Below are positions 61,988 to 64,000 of a stretch of DNA of 64,000 bases, piece by piece. The DNA lies in the NCBI RefSeq assembly GCF_017921975.2, contig NZ_JAGEMO020000003.1:310001-374000 (forward strand), given 5' to 3'. The translations under genes were made by a program, and so were the position numbers. This DNA comes from Hymenobacter terricola. Its GTDB lineage: Bacteria; Bacteroidota; Bacteroidia; Cytophagales; Hymenobacteraceae. The notes below the pieces were generated by a model. That model did not search any database. It was given only the letters and a program-made list of their open reading frames with translations, and was not told where the DNA came from. The stretch's first letter is position 1, and each line of letters starts with the position of its first letter.

Positions 61988-62940
61988 GCCGGAGCCGGCG
62001 GGCCGGAGCCAGCGGGCACGGGCAACCTGCCCAAACAAGCTGGATGCCTTGGCTAGGGGGTTTGGGGGGCGGCCTAAGACCCCCAATGGATACTCGGCGG
62101 AGCCGGCCTTATGAGGCGTTAGCGGCCCTTTTCGGGCGGCGGAAGCCGAGGAGGATGACCGGGCGTTAGCCAGGGCATGATGGCAGGGGTTTGGGGCTTT
62201 CCCCAATAAAACCCTCCGCGAAGCGGGCCTTGCTTCTGCCTGCGTGGCTTGAACGCAAGCTTTACTCGCGGGTGGCAGGCTTTTTCGGCCTGCGGCCTGC
62301 AACCGAATTAAGAGGGTGCTGACGGGCGGCGTGTGGCCTTTTCCTGGCCTGGCGCGGCCTGGCAGCGGTGCGGTGGGTTGGCGGTGGGGCGGCTGGCTGA
62401 CCAGCGGAAAGCGGGCCGCGGGGTGGGCTGGCGTTAGGGGCTGTCGCGGGAGTATCGGGGGACTGCGACCTGACGCGCCAGGCAGGTGGTGGGTAAGCTA
62501 GGCGGCGGGTGGCAGGGCCCTGTAGCTGAAGTATCGAGCGTGGGGAGAGCCGGGCGAATGGAGCGAAGTCGGCGGAGCATGGCGCAGCCGACGCAGCGGA
62601 ATTGAGGCGGGCGGGTGCGGTGGGTTTTCGGTAGCGCAGGCCGGCCGAATGCAGCGACCGGAGCCATAGCAAGCCTAGTGAAGAGTGACGCTAGGAGCGA
62701 TGAACGGTGCGCCGCGTTGGCGTAGGAAGTGAAATGAGGTGGGCCGGAGCGTAGGACGAGGTTGCGCTGAGAAGCTGAAGCGTCGGGGGTATGCGGCAAG
62801 GATGGGAAGGGCGCGACCAACGGGAGCGGTGCGCAGCACGGGAGCGTCAGCGCACCCCTGGACAGCCTGGCCCCGGCCCGTAGCGGAGCGAAGGGCCGGG
62901 GGCCGCCCAACTGCTTCGAATCAACAGCTCACAAAAATAA
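61988..62940 (+). ncRNA. Long gene-free GC-rich region, candidate structured RNA or origin
   Basis: About 950 bases with no frame that looks like protein on either strand. The plus strand is G/A-rich with many potential stems: TTGGGG-CTTT-CCCCAA (62191), GTCGGC/GCCGAC (62568), CCTAG/CTAGG (62675), GGCCCCGGCCC with GGGCCGGGGGCC (62869-62904). GGGGTTTGGGG occurs twice (62057, 62186). Genes elsewhere in the island are close-packed. Could be a large phage-type RNA, an oriT/origin, or degenerate DNA; there is no proof of transcription. Confidence 0.35.
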
Positions 62941-63060
62941 GTCAATTGTTAAAGTTCAATTAATACGACCATAACAAGATGCTACATACTATGCAACCAA
63001 AATTGTCTATAAGGTGTAAGTTTGTAATATCAATACTGACCAACAACTATTATATACATC
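62941..63060. other. AT-rich spacer before lysis genes
   Basis: Abrupt change to AT-rich sequence. TAAGTTTG (63018-63025) matches the TAnnTTTG -7 element 36 bases before the ATG at 63061; no -33 TTTG at the right spacing was found. Confidence 0.5.
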
Positions 63061-63345
63061 ATGCATTTCTTCAGCAGCACGAAAGCCGGGCACTTGGCGC
63101 ACATTGGTACGACGGCCTTCCTGGGACAGGTGGCTAGTCACGAATTGATACCGCCCGACCCGACAAAAATTGAGAACTATGGGCACCTGATAATTCAGGC
63201 GCTGGTGGCGCTGGTAACCATTTGGGCTACGGTACGCAAGGCACTGCAGCGGCCCGAGGAAGTGGTGAGGGTGCCGGTGGAAGTGGTACCCGTGGACAAG
63301 GCTGCCCATCAAAGCGACCAGAGCAATGGCAACGGACTTGAATAG
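63061..63345 (+). CDS. Holin-like small membrane protein
   Basis: Protein of 94 residues with one clear TM (about 40-60: HLIIQALVALVTIWATVRKA), a preceding weakly hydrophobic segment and a charged C-terminal tail. Size, topology and overlap (20 bases) with a cell-wall peptidase gene fit a holin or a holin-like lysis partner. No sequence family recognised. Confidence 0.6.
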   Translation: MHFFSSTKAGHLAHIGTTAFLGQVASHELIPPDPTKIENYGHLIIQALVALVTIWATVRKALQRPEEVVRVPVEVVPVDKAAHQSDQSNGNGLE

Positions 63346-63796
63346 CAAACCAGCGGCGTTGCTACCGCTCCCACCGCCGCGGCTCAATGTGGCTCAAATG
63401 CTGCGGCAGGCCACGCGACTATCGCAGGTGCGGACGGAGCTGGTGGAAGCCTATCAGGTAGCGTTGCGTCGTTGGATGGGTGACCCGGTGTTAATGGTGC
63501 TGGGACTGCCCTTTGTGAGCGAAGGGTACCGGTCGCCGGAACGGCAGGATGAGCTGTACACGCACGGGCGAAATGCGCCGGGGCCGGTGGTGACCTACAA
63601 GCGCGGCGGCGAGTCGAAGCATAACACGCTCCCGAGTCGGGCGCTGGACGTGGCCTTTCTACTGGCCGATGGGTCGGTGTCGTGGTCGGGGCTGCTGCTG
63701 GGCAAGTTTGCGCGGCTGATGAAGGCGGCCGATGCGCGGGTGCATTGGGGCGGCGACTGGCCGGGGTTTAAGGACCGGCCGCACTTCGAGGTGTAG
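63326..63796 (+). CDS. Peptidase M15-like endolysin
   Basis: Protein of 156 residues with the M15/VanY-type zinc site: VSEGYRSPERQDELYTHGR, SKHNTLPSRALDVAF (His99, Asp108) and the closing DRPHFEV (His153), plus HWGGDW as in L-alanyl-D-glutamate endopeptidases of phages. It cuts peptidoglycan peptides. It overlaps the holin-like gene. Confidence 0.88.
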   Translation: MATDLNSKPAALLPLPPPRLNVAQMLRQATRLSQVRTELVEAYQVALRRWMGDPVLMVLGLPFVSEGYRSPERQDELYTHGRNAPGPVVTYKRGGESKHNTLPSRALDVAFLLADGSVSWSGLLLGKFARLMKAADARVHWGGDWPGFKDRPHFEV

Positions 63797-63802
63797 GGGA
63801 AG

Positions 63803-63842
63803 AACGAAACGAGCGGGCCAAGTGGTCCGCTCGTTTCGTTTT
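63803..63842. terminator. Bidirectional terminator after endolysin gene
   Basis: Perfect 14-bp stem AACGAAACGAGCGG / CCGCTCGTTTCGTT with a 10-base loop and TTTT tail; also serves the convergent partial gene. Confidence 0.88.
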
Positions 63843-63849
63843 ATACGCG

Positions 63850-64000
63850 CTACAGTACAGAAAGCAGCGCCTTGATGCGTAGGTTGAGGCGCTGGTGAGC
63901 GAACAGGGTTTGGTAGTCGGCGAGACGGGCGGGGTTGAGCTTGTCGCGCAGCACGGCAGTGTTCAGACGCAGGGCGGCGAAGTCGGCGGCGGTGCGGAGT
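63850..64000 (-). CDS. Partial gene, C-terminus only
   Basis: The last 50 codons of a leftward gene enter from the right edge: LRTAADFAALRLNTAVLRDK and then LNPARLADYQTLFAHQRLNL, ending at TAG 63850. Helical, charged; too short to assign. Confidence 0.6.
   Translation of the reverse strand, partial: LRTAADFAALRLNTAVLRDKLNPARLADYQTLFAHQRLNLRIKALLSVL

Noticed and set aside
62316..62910. Several frames of 60-158 residues in the 62-63 kb region
   Set aside because: All are low-complexity Pro/Arg/Gly-rich frames on both strands with no start context; treated as non-coding.
63007..63387. Minus-strand frame opposite the holin-like gene
   Set aside because: The plus-strand gene has a TM segment, overlap with the endolysin gene and a promoter element; the minus frame has none.

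Overview
The window looks like chromosome of a GC-rich Bacteroidota, most likely a Hymenobacter-type member of the Cytophagales. Three things support this: two large secreted proteins end in type IX secretion (T9SS) sorting domains; several promoters fit the Bacteroidota pattern (TTTG or TTG, 19-21 bases, then TAnnTTTG-like); and intergenic regions carry many short inverted and heptameric repeats. The assignment comes from reading the sequence, not from a database search.

Positions 1-49,200 are ordinary chromosome in short transcription units. From the left: a two-component pair (RR then HK, HK cut by the window edge); a secreted histidine phosphatase and a DUF347 membrane protein; a MoxR-like ATPase with a VWA protein; DUF427; an AraC-OGT DNA-repair fusion with a flavin reductase; and an acyl-ACP desaturase. 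A loose surface-polysaccharide group follows (multi-TM protein, 2OG-Fe oxygenase, GT2 glycosyltransferase, flippase, FemAB-like acetyltransferase) around the two T9SS cargo proteins. Then come CorA, a frameshifted gene, NadR, a DUF3352 protein, two paralogous lipoproteins separated by 133 perfect copies of a 7-bp repeat, an APC permease, an FAD oxidoreductase / small membrane protein / NapH-like ferredoxin unit, a complete IS1-family element, a CDF transporter, a chimeric pair of broken genes, a 7TM-DISM histidine kinase with its response regulator, a hydrolase next to a frameshifted Crp/Fnr regulator, DUF4159, PlsC-like, patatin, MBL-fold proteins and accA.

From tRNA-Asp (49,224-49,297) to the right edge the content is a mobile island. 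A tyrosine recombinase lies directly downstream of the tRNA. It is followed by a type IV AbiE toxin-antitoxin pair with a readable promoter/operator, three small proteins of unknown function, two small DNA-binding regulators, a GIY-YIG plus HNH nuclease pair, and a leftward early-type operon (two small proteins, a small acidic protein, DUF3846, a 51-aa protein, a 242-aa protein, a RecE/exonuclease-VIII-like PD-(D/E)XK nuclease, then YegP). A divergent promoter pair drives that operon and a SLOG-family gene. Next is about 1.07 kb without a credible gene, then a holin-like/M15-peptidase pair resembling a lysis cassette. No capsid, portal, terminase or relaxase gene was recognised, so prophage, satellite and integrative element remain open; the right boundary is outside the window.

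The observations I rate highest are the structured-looking non-coding 1.07 kb in the island, the giant heptamer array, the two-nuclease cassette, and the gene trio at 53.3-55.0 kb.
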